IMG/VR virus record: IMGVR_UViG_3300036884_000064
Coordinates: 1 to 37,330 of that record
Direction: 5' to 3' (one strand)
DNA from: a virus
Length of the DNA stretch: 37,330 nt
Shown here: piece by piece, positions 6,569 to 15,626 of the stretch
Layout of the letters: the number at the start of each line of letters is the position of its first letter
How positions within the stretch are numbered: the stretch's first letter is position 1
Position numbers and translations under genes: made by a program
The notes under the pieces: model-generated
Database searches by the model: none
Seen by the model: only the letters and a program-made list of their open reading frames with translations
What the model was told of the DNA's origin: nothing

Positions 6569-8077
6569 ATGAGCAGACCAAAACTAAATCCGGATAATGT
6601 GAAGAAAATATGTCCCACCTGCAAGAAGGAGTTTGAAGTATCTTTCTATATTCGTAACAAACGGACATATTGTTCTAAATCGTGCTCCAACCATTCTCCC
6701 GAGGTCATAGCGAAAATGGTTATCTCTCAGACCAAGACATTTACGAAAAAATACGGAATGCATCCAATGAGGACAGAACAAACAAGGGAAAATCTTCGGG
6801 GTGCAGTCAAGGCAAAATATGGGGTGGATTGGATTTCAAGTAGTGATGGGTGGTATGACAAAGTAAAACAAAACAATTTACAAAAATATGGGGTAGAGCA
6901 CTACAACAACCACGATCAAATAAAAAGGACATGTATAGAAAAATACGGAGTGGATAATCCCACAAAATGCCCCGACATTCGGGAACAGATGAACGAGAAT
7001 AGAAAAACTGTACATTACAACTATCTCGTGGATTACTGCTCTCAAAACAGTATAAAGGTTTTATTTGATCGGGATAACTACTACGGATATGGATTCGACA
7101 ACAAATATAAATTCCAATGTGCCAAGTGTAATTACATATTCGAGGCAGCTATCTGTAATTGTTTTGGGTCCATCTTCTGCGAAAAATGCGATCCCAACAA
7201 AAAGCAAACATTCGAAAACAGTTTCTTCGAGTTTTTATCATCGTTAACTCCCCCACTTATAATAAAACGGCATGACCGAACTATATTGTATGGCAAAGAG
7301 TTAGATTTCTATTTGCCGGAAAAACATTTAGCGTTTGAGTTAAACGGATTATACTGGCACAGCGAGTTCGGGCACGGACTCAATCGTCATTATCACCTGA
7401 ACAAGACCAAAGGATGTCTTTCCCACAATGTTCGACTCATACATATATTTGAGAATGAATGGAGAGATAAACCAGAACTTGTAAAATCAGTAATTCGGAC
7501 TATATTGAAATTACAGGGTGGAAACACCATTTATGCCAGAAAATGTGAATTACGAGAAATATCTATTGAGGATAAGGATTTATTTCTAAATGAAAATCAT
7601 CTACAACAAAAAGATAAATCCACTATAAAACTTGGATTGTATCACGACAACAACCTAGTATCCTTAATGACTTTCAGAAGGACATCCCGGTTTGATAAAA
7701 ATGTAGAATGGGAATTGTCTCGGTTTTGTAATTCCAGAAACACAATCATAGTCGGGGGTGCCAGCAAACTGTTTAGTCACTTTCTAAGAACATACACCCC
7801 AAAATCCATAGTATCGTATAATGATCGAAGATACTTTTCCGGTGATTTGTATCACATGTTGGGGTTTCTATTTGTGGGGAATACATCACCTTCGTATCAT
7901 TACATAACTCCCGATTACAAAAACATAATGAATCGGTTAAACTTCCAAAAACATTTACTGCCAAAAAAACTATCAAATTTTGACCCCTCTCTTTCCGAAT
8001 GGGAAAACATGAAAAACAATGGATATGACCGTATATGGAACTGCGGGAATGGAAAATGGGTATGGACAATTCACTAA
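6569..8077 (+). CDS. Large Hef-like homing endonuclease (PD-(D/E)xK type)
   Basis: 502 residues from the ATG at 6569; a GTG at 6524 is in frame but lacks a clear ribosome site. Order of parts: an N-terminal zinc finger (CPTCKKEF...YCSKSC), several KYGV-containing repeats (KKYGMHPM, AKYGVDWI, QKYGVEHY, EKYGVDNP) that look like DNA-binding modules, and a central zinc ribbon (CAKC...CEKC, about 190-215). A VSR/PD-(D/E)xK nuclease core follows: YGKELDFYLPEKHLAFELNGLYWHSE, then VRLIHIFENEWRDK. The C-terminal domain (about 325-480) contains WELSRFCN and SKLFSHFLRTY. The layout is that of large free-standing phage homing enzymes. It is antisense to the tail genes, and its stop is one base from the stop of the gene at 8079. 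Confidence 0.85.
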   Translation: MSRPKLNPDNVKKICPTCKKEFEVSFYIRNKRTYCSKSCSNHSPEVIAKMVISQTKTFTKKYGMHPMRTEQTRENLRGAVKAKYGVDWISSSDGWYDKVKQNNLQKYGVEHYNNHDQIKRTCIEKYGVDNPTKCPDIREQMNENRKTVHYNYLVDYCSQNSIKVLFDRDNYYGYGFDNKYKFQCAKCNYIFEAAICNCFGSIFCEKCDPNKKQTFENSFFEFLSSLTPPLIIKRHDRTILYGKELDFYLPEKHLAFELNGLYWHSEFGHGLNRHYHLNKTKGCLSHNVRLIHIFENEWRDKPELVKSVIRTILKLQGGNTIYARKCELREISIEDKDLFLNENHLQQKDKSTIKLGLYHDNNLVSLMTFRRTSRFDKNVEWELSRFCNSRNTIIVGGASKLFSHFLRTYTPKSIVSYNDRRYFSGDLYHMLGFLFVGNTSPSYHYITPDYKNIMNRLNFQKHLLPKKLSNFDPSLSEWENMKNNGYDRIWNCGNGKWVWTIH

Positions 8078-8078
8078 C

Positions 8079-10604
8079 TCAATATCGTGCCCTATACGCA
8101 TTCAAAGCGGTAGGGTCATCCTTTTGAATAACCGGCCACGGCACTTCGGTATAATATGACCTCGTAGCCATCACTTCAATCTCAAACGTAACTTCTGGGT
8201 CTTCCAATTGCTCCCCATAAGCCTCATACAAACCATTGCTGATGTTCTTTATATCCCGAGAAGTCAATGTCTGCGTCTGAATGACGTTTCCTTTAACTCG
8301 TTGCCATCCCCAGTGAATTAGTGCATACTCTCTTGCGTCCTTATTGCTACTGTAGGCATACAGAAACTTTTCCTTCAACTCATAACTCCCAACTCGGAGG
8401 ATATATGATTTGATTACAGAGAAATAGTCTTCTTCTTTCCAATCCTCAATTTCTTCTGGTGTAAAATCGCTGCCTATGTGTTCAAAGATGTCTTCGGCAT
8501 ATGCATCAAAATCTTCTACATATTCCGAATCTGAGGCATCTCCTCCGAGTTCATCAATGATTTCCCGCTTCAAACGATCAATGACCATTCCTTCGTGGTT
8601 TGTGTCTCCAACATCTCCATCAGCAAACAATGCTTGCCCATCTTCAAACCACCATTCTCCACGAAGTGCCGATTCCAACAAAAATCCTTCCATTAAACAA
8701 TCACCATGCTGAGGTTCATCAAACTTTTCTATGGCTTTGGGTGGAGTATCTGTCATCTTCGGAGTTTTTGGAGCATTCTTACTGCGAACTTGCCAACGAC
8801 GGGTGGAACCATCGGTGTTCTTGATTTTCAGTCGGTCTTTTTCAGGAATACCAGACCCAAATCCTTCGTTTGTCTTCTGTTGCTCGCCGCCATAGCTCTT
8901 GAATAGCTTCTGACCCGAATCGGTCTGGGTTGAAGTGGTTAAATTGGATTCGGGGAAGGTTTTCTTGAGCCTGTCCATCATTAACTTAGCAATGTGATTG
9001 CGCTTCCACCCCGGGCGAACCGTAATCATGTCAATAAAGATGCTTTTCTCATCACTGTGACCTTCAATGACACCGAGAATATGCTCTGTCCCGGGTTTTT
9101 GGAACTTTTTCAGCCAAATATCGGTAATTGGACTGCCACCACTCATAAAAGTAGCTCGGGGAACAATGAGGTATGGGATTTTTCCCTGCTTCATGGCTTG
9201 TGCTGACTCATCGGAATCCATAAAGTAAACAAGTGTCCATCCCACCGCCACAAATCCGCCCGACTTGCCCTGACGGATGACAACTATGTTTCCATAAACC
9301 TCTTCAACGTTCTGACTCTTCAATGGTTTGTCGCCTGCAAGAGCCGTAGCACCCTTCTTTGTCATCAGGGGAGACTCAACGATAGGGGCATTGATGCGTC
9401 GAATACGGCGCTTTAGCTCGGCATCATACTTTGCGTATTCTTTTTCGAGAAACGCTGCCCATTGTGGCTTCCCACGCTCAGTGTACCCCTGTATCATTCT
9501 GAGTGCTTTCTCACGCAAGGATTTGAGTTCGTCCATCGTCAATCTAGGAAGACGGAACTCATCTTTTTCCCTGTCCATTTTGTCCCAATAGCTTCGGTCA
9601 AACTTCGGGTCTCCTATTTCAGGATTGTCGGCTACAGTCAAATTGGGCAACGTCTGCTTAACGTCCTTTTCTCCTACTTCATTCACAGAAAACTTTGTCA
9701 CTACATCTGGACCTGCAATTCGTTTTATCAGTTCCCATTGAAGCTCTTGCCATCTACTCTCATGTATCTTAGCCTCTGCCTCATTACCCTCTGCATAAGC
9801 AACGTTCCTCTTGTACCTCTCCGACATTTTCATCCGAGCAATATCTATCGTATCCATTTTCGTTACATCAGAAACCTTCGGGGGAGGAATATACTGGTCA
9901 ATATCCATTCCAATTACTTCATTCACAGTCATCGCTTTGTCATAGACCGCCGTGATGGAGTCCTTGAGCTTCTTGATAATTCCACGGGCACGCAGAATCT
10001 TGAAAATGATGTTCTCATAGCTGAGTTCGCCATAGGTATCAAGACCATATTGACGGAAAGCATCAAGGTACTTCTTTGCCGACTTCATCTGCTCTCTATC
10101 ACCGCTGTCCAATGCAGTCTGAACGTACTTCTTCATTGCTTCATACTGGAACCGAAGAACGTTCCTATCAATCCGAATAGGCATCTTGAATGGTTTGCGA
10201 ATCCACTGGTCTTTGACAATGGAATAGATGCCCGTGACATATGGCTTCTGTTCGGCGAAGTTTTGAAGGTTCATCTCAACCTTAAACCCCTTCACCGTCA
10301 CTTCATGTTCGAGGTTCCATTGTGCCCCCGCAGTTTTTACCGCTTTGATTGCGGTCTCGGGAGGCATTTGTAATTTGGAGTAGTCAATGATGACATGAAC
10401 GTCAACATCACTGTCGGTAGTCCAGTTGTAATTGGAAATTGACCCCATGAGATATACATCAATAACGGGAGCCGTGAACTTGGTCTTCTCGTAGAAATCG
10501 TATGCCAGTCGCAACAGGTGCATACGCACCTTTGGGTCAAGATGTTGGTTAGCGTCCCATAGTTCGGGACACAGAGTTTCGTTATAGATGCGGAAATTAG
10601 CCAT
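8079..10604 (-). CDS. Multi-domain protein: nucleotidyltransferase + acetyltransferase-like + acidic C-terminal domain
   Basis: 841 residues from the ATG at 10604, which has AAGGG upstream (a TTG six bases earlier is also in frame). Residues ~45-75 hold a nucleotidyltransferase core, YLMGSISNYN...DSDVDVHV, with the metal-binding D-x-D of Pol-beta-like enzymes. Residues ~440-575 resemble a GNAT acetyltransferase (IFIDMITVRPGWKRNHIAKLMMDRLKK...SYGGE). A C-terminal acidic domain (~648-841), starting RGEWWFEDGQALFADGDVGD, is unrecognised. I/L-x-E sites lie at the borders: APIVES (~409) before the acetyltransferase part, and CLMEGFLLES (~637-645) before the C-terminal domain. These resemble T4 prohead protease sites, so processing inside the capsid is possible. 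The first codons overlap the end of the gene at 10597. Domain calls are by eye; substrates are unknown. Confidence 0.7.
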   Translation of the reverse strand: MANFRIYNETLCPELWDANQHLDPKVRMHLLRLAYDFYEKTKFTAPVIDVYLMGSISNYNWTTDSDVDVHVIIDYSKLQMPPETAIKAVKTAGAQWNLEHEVTVKGFKVEMNLQNFAEQKPYVTGIYSIVKDQWIRKPFKMPIRIDRNVLRFQYEAMKKYVQTALDSGDREQMKSAKKYLDAFRQYGLDTYGELSYENIIFKILRARGIIKKLKDSITAVYDKAMTVNEVIGMDIDQYIPPPKVSDVTKMDTIDIARMKMSERYKRNVAYAEGNEAEAKIHESRWQELQWELIKRIAGPDVVTKFSVNEVGEKDVKQTLPNLTVADNPEIGDPKFDRSYWDKMDREKDEFRLPRLTMDELKSLREKALRMIQGYTERGKPQWAAFLEKEYAKYDAELKRRIRRINAPIVESPLMTKKGATALAGDKPLKSQNVEEVYGNIVVIRQGKSGGFVAVGWTLVYFMDSDESAQAMKQGKIPYLIVPRATFMSGGSPITDIWLKKFQKPGTEHILGVIEGHSDEKSIFIDMITVRPGWKRNHIAKLMMDRLKKTFPESNLTTSTQTDSGQKLFKSYGGEQQKTNEGFGSGIPEKDRLKIKNTDGSTRRWQVRSKNAPKTPKMTDTPPKAIEKFDEPQHGDCLMEGFLLESALRGEWWFEDGQALFADGDVGDTNHEGMVIDRLKREIIDELGGDASDSEYVEDFDAYAEDIFEHIGSDFTPEEIEDWKEEDYFSVIKSYILRVGSYELKEKFLYAYSSNKDAREYALIHWGWQRVKGNVIQTQTLTSRDIKNISNGLYEAYGEQLEDPEVTFEIEVMATRSYYTEVPWPVIQKDDPTALNAYRARY

Positions 10605-11298
10605 TGTCAACCCTTACGATGTAAGTCTTTGCTGTCTGACTATCCACCACAACCGTAAATTCAGAGACAGTAACCTTCAATGGAACAGTGGAGGCATTGA
10701 CGAAGTTCATCATGTTGTTTGCAAACCTCGCATAATCCCGGGCACCTACGGGCTTCGACTCTTCATTCTCACTCTTTTGCATTCCCATCTCATTGACCCC
10801 GTGTTGTGGTACGGCTTCCGGGTGGGGATGTAAAAGCACTGTGGGTTTGTTTGGGTCGTAATTAGGAGAGGCGGGGTCATTGTCGGGAGATTGTCGGCGT
10901 CCACTTTCATCATCCTTTTTTTGATATGGGTCTTCTTCCTCAGCCACGTTTACCGCCATCATGGTGCCTCCCGGCTCGTCGGTTGGAAGTGGAGCATACC
11001 CAAGTGCCTCACGGGCTTCATTGCGGTCTTTGCGGGCCTGTGAAATGAAAGGACGAAACGACTGGTTAATCTGCTCAAGAGGGGTCTCGGGTCGAGCAAT
11101 CAATCCCTTGCAATCGCTATGACGCCATGACGTACCACCATCTTCGGTGTACTCATGCTTCTCGTAGATTTCTGTCTTACAATGAGGACAGATGTCATAT
11201 TGAATTTCACGCACTCCACGCTCGACGAGCTTCTCTGGCGCAGCCGCAAAATGCTTGTCCATTGTCTCCGCAATCAGTTTTTTAAGGTCTTTATCCAT
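10597..11298 (-). CDS. Zinc-ribbon protein of unknown function
   Basis: 233 residues. The N-terminal amphipathic helix MDKDLKKLIAETMDKHFA contains I-A-E, matching the pattern of a prohead-protease site. A zinc-ribbon-like block (about residues 34-68) reads CPHCKTEIYEKHEYTED...WRHSDCKG. The middle is low-complexity (DDESGRRQSPDNDPASPNYDPNKP, about 125-150), followed by a small C-terminal domain ending in VTVSEFTVVVDSQTAKTYIVRVDNG. The ATG lies 4 bases after a TATTTATA box and has no Shine-Dalgarno. It overlaps the start of the downstream nucleotidyltransferase gene, so the two are probably co-translated. A virion role is inferred from operon position; no function can be named. Confidence 0.65.
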   Translation of the reverse strand: MDKDLKKLIAETMDKHFAAAPEKLVERGVREIQYDICPHCKTEIYEKHEYTEDGGTSWRHSDCKGLIARPETPLEQINQSFRPFISQARKDRNEAREALGYAPLPTDEPGGTMMAVNVAEEEDPYQKKDDESGRRQSPDNDPASPNYDPNKPTVLLHPHPEAVPQHGVNEMGMQKSENEESKPVGARDYARFANNMMNFVNASTVPLKVTVSEFTVVVDSQTAKTYIVRVDNG

Positions 11299-11302
11299 AT
11301 GT

Positions 11303-11310
11303 TATAAATA
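11303..11310 (-). promoter_or_regulatory. TATTTATA box 4 bases before the ATG at 11298
   Basis: Exact leftward copy. It begins directly after the TAA stop of the nucleotidase gene (11313-11311), the same stop-then-box arrangement as at 5032/5031. Confidence 0.55.
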
Positions 11311-11919
11311 TTACTTCCGATTCCAGAATCCCCGTCTCACGATGGGGAGGCTGCGAGCGATTTCACCGAGTCCTAATGGCAGGGTTACTTCTTTCAATTC
11401 CTCAATGGTCTTCCTATACTTTTTCGCATCATGAAGAACCCCATATCCCCCCGCTTGAATGAACGCCTTGATGGTGCTCTTTCGGTCATCCACAAGAATT
11501 GATAGATGGTTGGCAAAGTTTGCCTTTTGAACTCCCTCGGATACAACGTGAATGTTGCTGGGAGGAAGGTGAGGATGTAGGTTCTCTTTGAGCCACTCAA
11601 ACTTGCCTTCCTCAACTATCTTGTGAGCCTGAATGTCCTTCTTGGTAGCGGTTGAAGTAAGTATATGGATGTTCTCAAACAAGATGTTGGCGGCACCCCA
11701 TAACTCTTCGCCGCCGTGTTCCCATCCAAGACTCCCCCAAAACTTGGGATTTCTGGTTTGGGCATGAACTCGGGAAATATCCTCTTTGGTGTACTCCAGT
11801 TCTCCCTTCACAGATACAGGCTTGATACCCAATTGCTTGGCAATTGCCCACCACCCGCTACTATAGTCAACCAAAACCCCGTCAAGGTCCAAGTACAAAA
11901 TATAGTCGGAGTTCTTCAT
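11311..11919 (-). CDS. HAD-family 5'(3')-deoxyribonucleotidase-like phosphatase
   Basis: 202 residues with the HAD motifs in order. Motif I is YLDLDGVLVDY, with nucleophile D11 and acid/base D13. Motif II is the Thr/Ser in ILTSTATKKD (about residue 89). The motif III lysine is in GVQKANFA (about 135), and motif IV is ILVDDRKSTIKAF (about 145-157). The WGSLGW...ELW substrate-cap region fits cytosolic 5'(3')-deoxyribonucleotidases, which dephosphorylate (deoxy)nucleoside monophosphates. Phages use such enzymes in nucleotide salvage, yet this copy sits among structural genes. Its ATG overlaps the stop of the endonuclease at 11916 (ATGA), so that insertion may control its translation. Family confidence is high; substrate is inferred. 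Confidence 0.82.
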   Translation of the reverse strand: MKNSDYILYLDLDGVLVDYSSGWWAIAKQLGIKPVSVKGELEYTKEDISRVHAQTRNPKFWGSLGWEHGGEELWGAANILFENIHILTSTATKKDIQAHKIVEEGKFEWLKENLHPHLPPSNIHVVSEGVQKANFANHLSILVDDRKSTIKAFIQAGGYGVLHDAKKYRKTIEELKEVTLPLGLGEIARSLPIVRRGFWNRK

Positions 11920-12662
11920 ACATTTTTAAGAACCGCCATAACCATATCAGATTTATTCTGTGATTTCTTGTAATCGGATTCCCATATGTAAAAAATCTTA
12001 TACCCACTGGAAATAGCGTCATCCCGTTTTTCCTCATCTCGTTTCCATATTTCTTTCGCTGTCCTGTGCGCTGTTTTGTTATAATCCAACGGACTATATT
12101 TATTCGGGTTCATATGCCAATAATCCCCATTAAATTCTATGATTATTTTATCTGTAGGAAGAAAAATATCGTATAGCCACTTCTTGTTTTCTATCCGATG
12201 ACCCATTTTAACTTCACGACCCGATGCAGATAATATGGCAGCTATTTCTTTTTCGGGAGCAGACACCATAGTTCTATTTGGCTTTCGTATTCCCGATGAA
12301 AAATCATTCAAAATCTTGTTTCGTATTTTCTCCTTAGTTTCTTCTGAATGATGTTTCCCACGCATCCAATTACTTTTTCCGCTCATTCTAATCGAATGAG
12401 ATTTTCGTTCCACGTCCGACCATGACTGCCCCCGCTTCAAGACCGAGGCATGGTATTTCTCACTGACAACTGGATCATGACTATATTTTCCACCATAGTT
12501 TGGATTGTTACTTCCGCACAAATTGGGTCGCTTCATTCCAGTATATTTACGAGATAAAGTATCCCGAAAATCAGCGTCTTTGAAATAAGCACACCTTTTG
12601 CTACAAAATCGTCCGCTCCCGTACAATCCGCTGTGTTCCGCTTGGCATTTTTCACATTTCAT
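11916..12662 (-). CDS. Homing endonuclease: zinc finger, NUMOD3-like motif and VSR-like nuclease
   Basis: 248 residues. The N-terminal zinc-binding motif is CEKCQAEHSGLYGSGRFCSKRC. Two NUMOD3-like DNA-binding stretches follow (MKRPNLCGSNNPNYGG; SNWMRGKHHSEETKEKIRNK, about 95-115). The C-terminal PD-(D/E)xK core is YDIFLPTDKIIIEFNGDYWHMNP (about 168-190), then AKEIWKRDEEKRD and GYKIFYIWESDYKKS. It lies in the same direction as the tail genes and overlaps the nucleotidase start by 4 bases, an insertion that fused the reading-frame borders neatly. It follows a TATTTATA box by 4 bases with no Shine-Dalgarno. The relic at 15627-15854 is clearly a relative of its nuclease domain. Confidence 0.82.
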   Translation of the reverse strand: MKCEKCQAEHSGLYGSGRFCSKRCAYFKDADFRDTLSRKYTGMKRPNLCGSNNPNYGGKYSHDPVVSEKYHASVLKRGQSWSDVERKSHSIRMSGKSNWMRGKHHSEETKEKIRNKILNDFSSGIRKPNRTMVSAPEKEIAAILSASGREVKMGHRIENKKWLYDIFLPTDKIIIEFNGDYWHMNPNKYSPLDYNKTAHRTAKEIWKRDEEKRDDAISSGYKIFYIWESDYKKSQNKSDMVMAVLKNV

Positions 12663-12666
12663 ATGC

Positions 12667-12674
12667 TATAAATA
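12667..12674 (-). promoter_or_regulatory. TATTTATA box 4 bases before the ATG at 12662
   Basis: Exact leftward copy. TATTTATA, then GCAT, then ATG; no Shine-Dalgarno fits between box and start. Confidence 0.55.
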
Positions 12675-12755
12675 TAGACGTACAATCCTAAACCATTCAT
12701 CTCAAGACATAAATTTCTGATTAAAATAAGTTGACGCCCAATTTTTCTTCCTTTA

Positions 12756-12815
12756 TACTGTACAGTACAAGAAAGAAATAAGTACTAAAGAAAGTACAAA
12801 GACAAGTACTATTAC
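12756..12815. repeat. GTAC repeat cluster after the 924-residue gene
   Basis: A perfect 12-base palindrome (TACTGTACAGTA, 12756-12767) is followed by three direct repeats of 12-base period beginning AAGTAC at 12780, 12792 and 12804. The last runs into the stop codon of the gene ending at 12812. GTAC occurs five times in 50 bases. No function is known; it could be binding sites or expanded slippage repeats. Confidence 0.5.
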
Positions 12816-15586
12816 AGGAAAAAATTCGCCCGTTGGAACGGATTGATGAATTTTTCCTGCAAATTCTCGTACCCCTCGGGTGGTTTGAACCCTTTTTTCT
12901 TAGCGGCTTTCAACGCTGCCACAAACTCTGGTTTCCCTTTGTACTTAGCTACAGTCTTCGATGTCAATCCTCCGACCTGACCTTTCTTGTTTGACCATCG
13001 TATTTGCCCATCAGCACCTTTCCATATCTTAATCTCTTGTGGAGCCGCTTGCTTTGATGCTGCCTTGGGTTTCGCTGGTTCTCCCGGTTGTGGGGGTTGC
13101 TCTGCGGGAGCCTGCGGCTGCGCTTCTTCCTCACCGGGGTCAGGTTTTCCCGGTACATTTGGAAACTTGTCCCAATATCCCATTTTCAATAGCTTGTCTC
13201 TAAGTTCGGGAACATCTTGAATGACGTATGATGGAGCTATCATTTCCTTCCCACTTGAATCCTTTACGCTCACTGAGCCATCATCGTTGATATTCGTTAT
13301 CGTGAATCCACCCCCACCAGACTTTGGTGCCGGTGCATTCGAGGCGGGTGCCGCCTTGGGTTTCTCTGGCTCTCCCGGCTGAGGCTTCTCTGCGGGCGGT
13401 TCTTTCCCTTGGTCGGGCTTTGGTTCGTCGGTAGAAACGGGCGCAGACGGCTTCGTCGTTGGTGGAGGACCGCCTGCGACACCCGATACTGGGGACGATG
13501 GTGGTGTGCTTGGCGGTGGACCACCGGGAGGGGCTGATGGAGGCGTTATGGGTGGTTCAGGGGGTTTAGGTGGTTCGGGCGGTTCTTCTCCTGCCTCTGG
13601 CTCCGTGGGCTTCCCCGTTTCATGTTTCTTCTTCAAAGCTTGCGTGACTATTTGGTCAGACTTAATATCATTCAAATCCTTGACTGTCGTTCGCAATTCC
13701 ATCCATGCATTCGCCGCCATTTTGGTTGATTCAGGTTCACCAAACCCGGTTTGCATCAACGCCAATACAGCATCTTTGAACTCTGGGAAATCTGAAATGT
13801 CCGCAGGCTTCATTTCGGGGAACGCATCGAAATAATCATAGTGATCAAGACTCTGCTTAAATTGTTCAGAGGTTTCGAAATCACTCTTTTCCAACTTGTC
13901 TTTCACTTGCTGTTTCGTTAACGGAACAGGCTCTTTTCCTTGCTCATAGACAGTGACATTACCCGCTTCATCGAATTTAAGTGGGATAGTCTTGTCTTTC
14001 TTGGGCTTGAACTCCATAGACTTTCGACCAACGGTAAGCATCAATGAACGAAGGAGAGTGTTCTCGGCGGTCTTAATCTTCTGTTTAACATCGCTGTTCG
14101 CATTTGCAAGTTTATTAGGACCAGTTGGGTTTGCGGCATTGACTATCTTATCAATGGAGAAGAAATTCGTGCTCTTAGGATTCGTGGCACCAGCCTTGGA
14201 GTTTACTTCTTGATCGAAGAACTCCATAATCAGCATTGGCTGGCTCTTTTTCCCATTCTTAATAGCGATGGCATAAACCTTGTTGCGGGTCTTTTCACAA
14301 TTCCACCATACTTCAACGGAAATATTCGTCCCTTCAATCTGAGGATTGACCTTGACTGGTCTGACTTGAATAGAGAAATTCGTGCCGGGGAATTTACGGA
14401 ACTTGCTGTGGAAGTTATAGACGAACTCTCCTTTGCGCTCTTTATCCTCTGGTTCTTCTTTTTCAGGAGTTTCCCCTGCTTCTCCACCATCGGGGGTATG
14501 AGATTTCGGTCCCGACGTGATTTCCTTGGTCATGGATTGACCAGTACCATAATCAGCGGGCAGTTGTGTTGTCTGTCCAGATTGGTCTTTATCAAAGTAC
14601 TTGCCCGTGTGAGATATGTCAGACGATACTGCATCGTTGATAATTTCAATTGCCTTGAGGATTATATGTGGAAGTTCTTCGGGTGTAATTGCATCTCCAT
14701 TTCCACCCTGAACTCCTGCCCCTGATGCTGGTTTCTGTTGCGCTTGTGGCGAGGTTTCAGGAGTGGCTCCCGGTTGCTGAGGTTGCTGACCCGCAGGTGG
14801 AGTTTCTGTTCCTGCGGATGGCTCCGAGGCTGGTTGTGCGGCAGGCTGCTGTGGCGGGACTGCCCCTACGTCTCCTGTGTTTTGGAGCGTCTGGAGTTGC
14901 TGTACAACCTTCTGCATATTTGCGGGGGCCTGATAACCACTCTGGGCAGGCTGCATCTTGGACAGCGTAGCATAAATCTGTTGTGCGGTCATCTTGGTCA
15001 TCTTTACTGCATCCTTCATGAAATTCTGAAACAGGGACAGAACACTTTTCTTATAGGAATTGAGAATCTTGGCGGGGTCATTTGAGCTGAGGGCTTTATT
15101 CAATCCGATGTCTCTATTCCAAAATCCTTCACCCAAGATTTCTGTCAACTTGGTAGGAGATGTCGTAGAACGGTTGTAAGCACTTCCTCCCACATAAGAT
15201 TGTGGATTGTCTCTTTGGTTTCTCGTGTTTGGGTCATGAATCTGATTGGGGGCTGAACCAATCTTGGAGGGCAATTGACTCTTGAGCGTACTTGCGAGAG
15301 TGTCCAAGGCTTCTTTTACTGTATGCCCCTGCCCATCTAATTCAACCCGTGGGTTATCGAACATCGGAGAAACTTTGTCTTCCCAATCTACCATCAACTT
15401 TTTGAGCGAGGACATAAATCCTTCCCATAGGGAATAGAGTTTTGTCTCAGCGGGGTTTTGAATTTGGTGTCCCGCCATTGCTCCCATCGCACCCATTGCT
15501 TGAGCACCTTTGGCCTTAAGACGGGAAAACGCTCCTTCTTGAACGAAAGGAGACCCCATTACATTTTGAAGATATTCGTGGTCCAT
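12812..15586 (-). CDS. Large low-complexity structural protein, function unknown
   Basis: 924 residues. The N-terminus MDHEYLQNVMGSPFVQEGAFSRLKAKGAQAMGAM has a leader-like stretch ending FVQEG, followed by a helix. Gln/Pro/Ala/Thr-rich linkers occupy about 235-300 and 670-770 (repeated PPEPPKPPEPP and PPSAPPGGPPPS types) and again about 825-860. Between them, folded-looking parts include LYSLWEGFMSSLKKLM (~50), LTEILGEGFWN (~145) and a central domain (~390-520) with YNFHSKFRKFPGTNFSIQV. Two short C-terminal modules (FTITNINDDGSVSVKDSSGKE; IKIWKGADGQIRWSNKKGQVGG) look alike. It starts 11 bases after a TATTTATA box. Size, linkers and place between tube and sheath genes suggest a virion protein; no catalytic motif is seen. 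Confidence 0.65.
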   Translation of the reverse strand: MDHEYLQNVMGSPFVQEGAFSRLKAKGAQAMGAMGAMAGHQIQNPAETKLYSLWEGFMSSLKKLMVDWEDKVSPMFDNPRVELDGQGHTVKEALDTLASTLKSQLPSKIGSAPNQIHDPNTRNQRDNPQSYVGGSAYNRSTTSPTKLTEILGEGFWNRDIGLNKALSSNDPAKILNSYKKSVLSLFQNFMKDAVKMTKMTAQQIYATLSKMQPAQSGYQAPANMQKVVQQLQTLQNTGDVGAVPPQQPAAQPASEPSAGTETPPAGQQPQQPGATPETSPQAQQKPASGAGVQGGNGDAITPEELPHIILKAIEIINDAVSSDISHTGKYFDKDQSGQTTQLPADYGTGQSMTKEITSGPKSHTPDGGEAGETPEKEEPEDKERKGEFVYNFHSKFRKFPGTNFSIQVRPVKVNPQIEGTNISVEVWWNCEKTRNKVYAIAIKNGKKSQPMLIMEFFDQEVNSKAGATNPKSTNFFSIDKIVNAANPTGPNKLANANSDVKQKIKTAENTLLRSLMLTVGRKSMEFKPKKDKTIPLKFDEAGNVTVYEQGKEPVPLTKQQVKDKLEKSDFETSEQFKQSLDHYDYFDAFPEMKPADISDFPEFKDAVLALMQTGFGEPESTKMAANAWMELRTTVKDLNDIKSDQIVTQALKKKHETGKPTEPEAGEEPPEPPKPPEPPITPPSAPPGGPPPSTPPSSPVSGVAGGPPPTTKPSAPVSTDEPKPDQGKEPPAEKPQPGEPEKPKAAPASNAPAPKSGGGGFTITNINDDGSVSVKDSSGKEMIAPSYVIQDVPELRDKLLKMGYWDKFPNVPGKPDPGEEEAQPQAPAEQPPQPGEPAKPKAASKQAAPQEIKIWKGADGQIRWSNKKGQVGGLTSKTVAKYKGKPEFVAALKAAKKKGFKPPEGYENLQEKFINPFQRANFFL

Positions 15587-15597
15587 AGTAGTACAGG

Positions 15598-15605
15598 TAT
15601 AAATA
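15598..15605 (-). promoter_or_regulatory. TATTTATA box 11 bases before the ATG at 15586
   Basis: Exact leftward copy of the recurrent box, between the endonuclease relic (ending 15627) and the 924-residue gene. Confidence 0.5.
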
Positions 15606-15626
15606 TAGGGTAGATGAGCATACCCG

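Noticed and set aside
9462-10373. 303-residue rightward frame
   Set aside because: Antisense to the nucleotidyltransferase/acetyltransferase gene, which has recognisable motifs.
12756-12815. CRISPR array
   Set aside because: Repeats are only about 6 conserved bases with a 12-base period; there are no spacer-like units and no cas genes.
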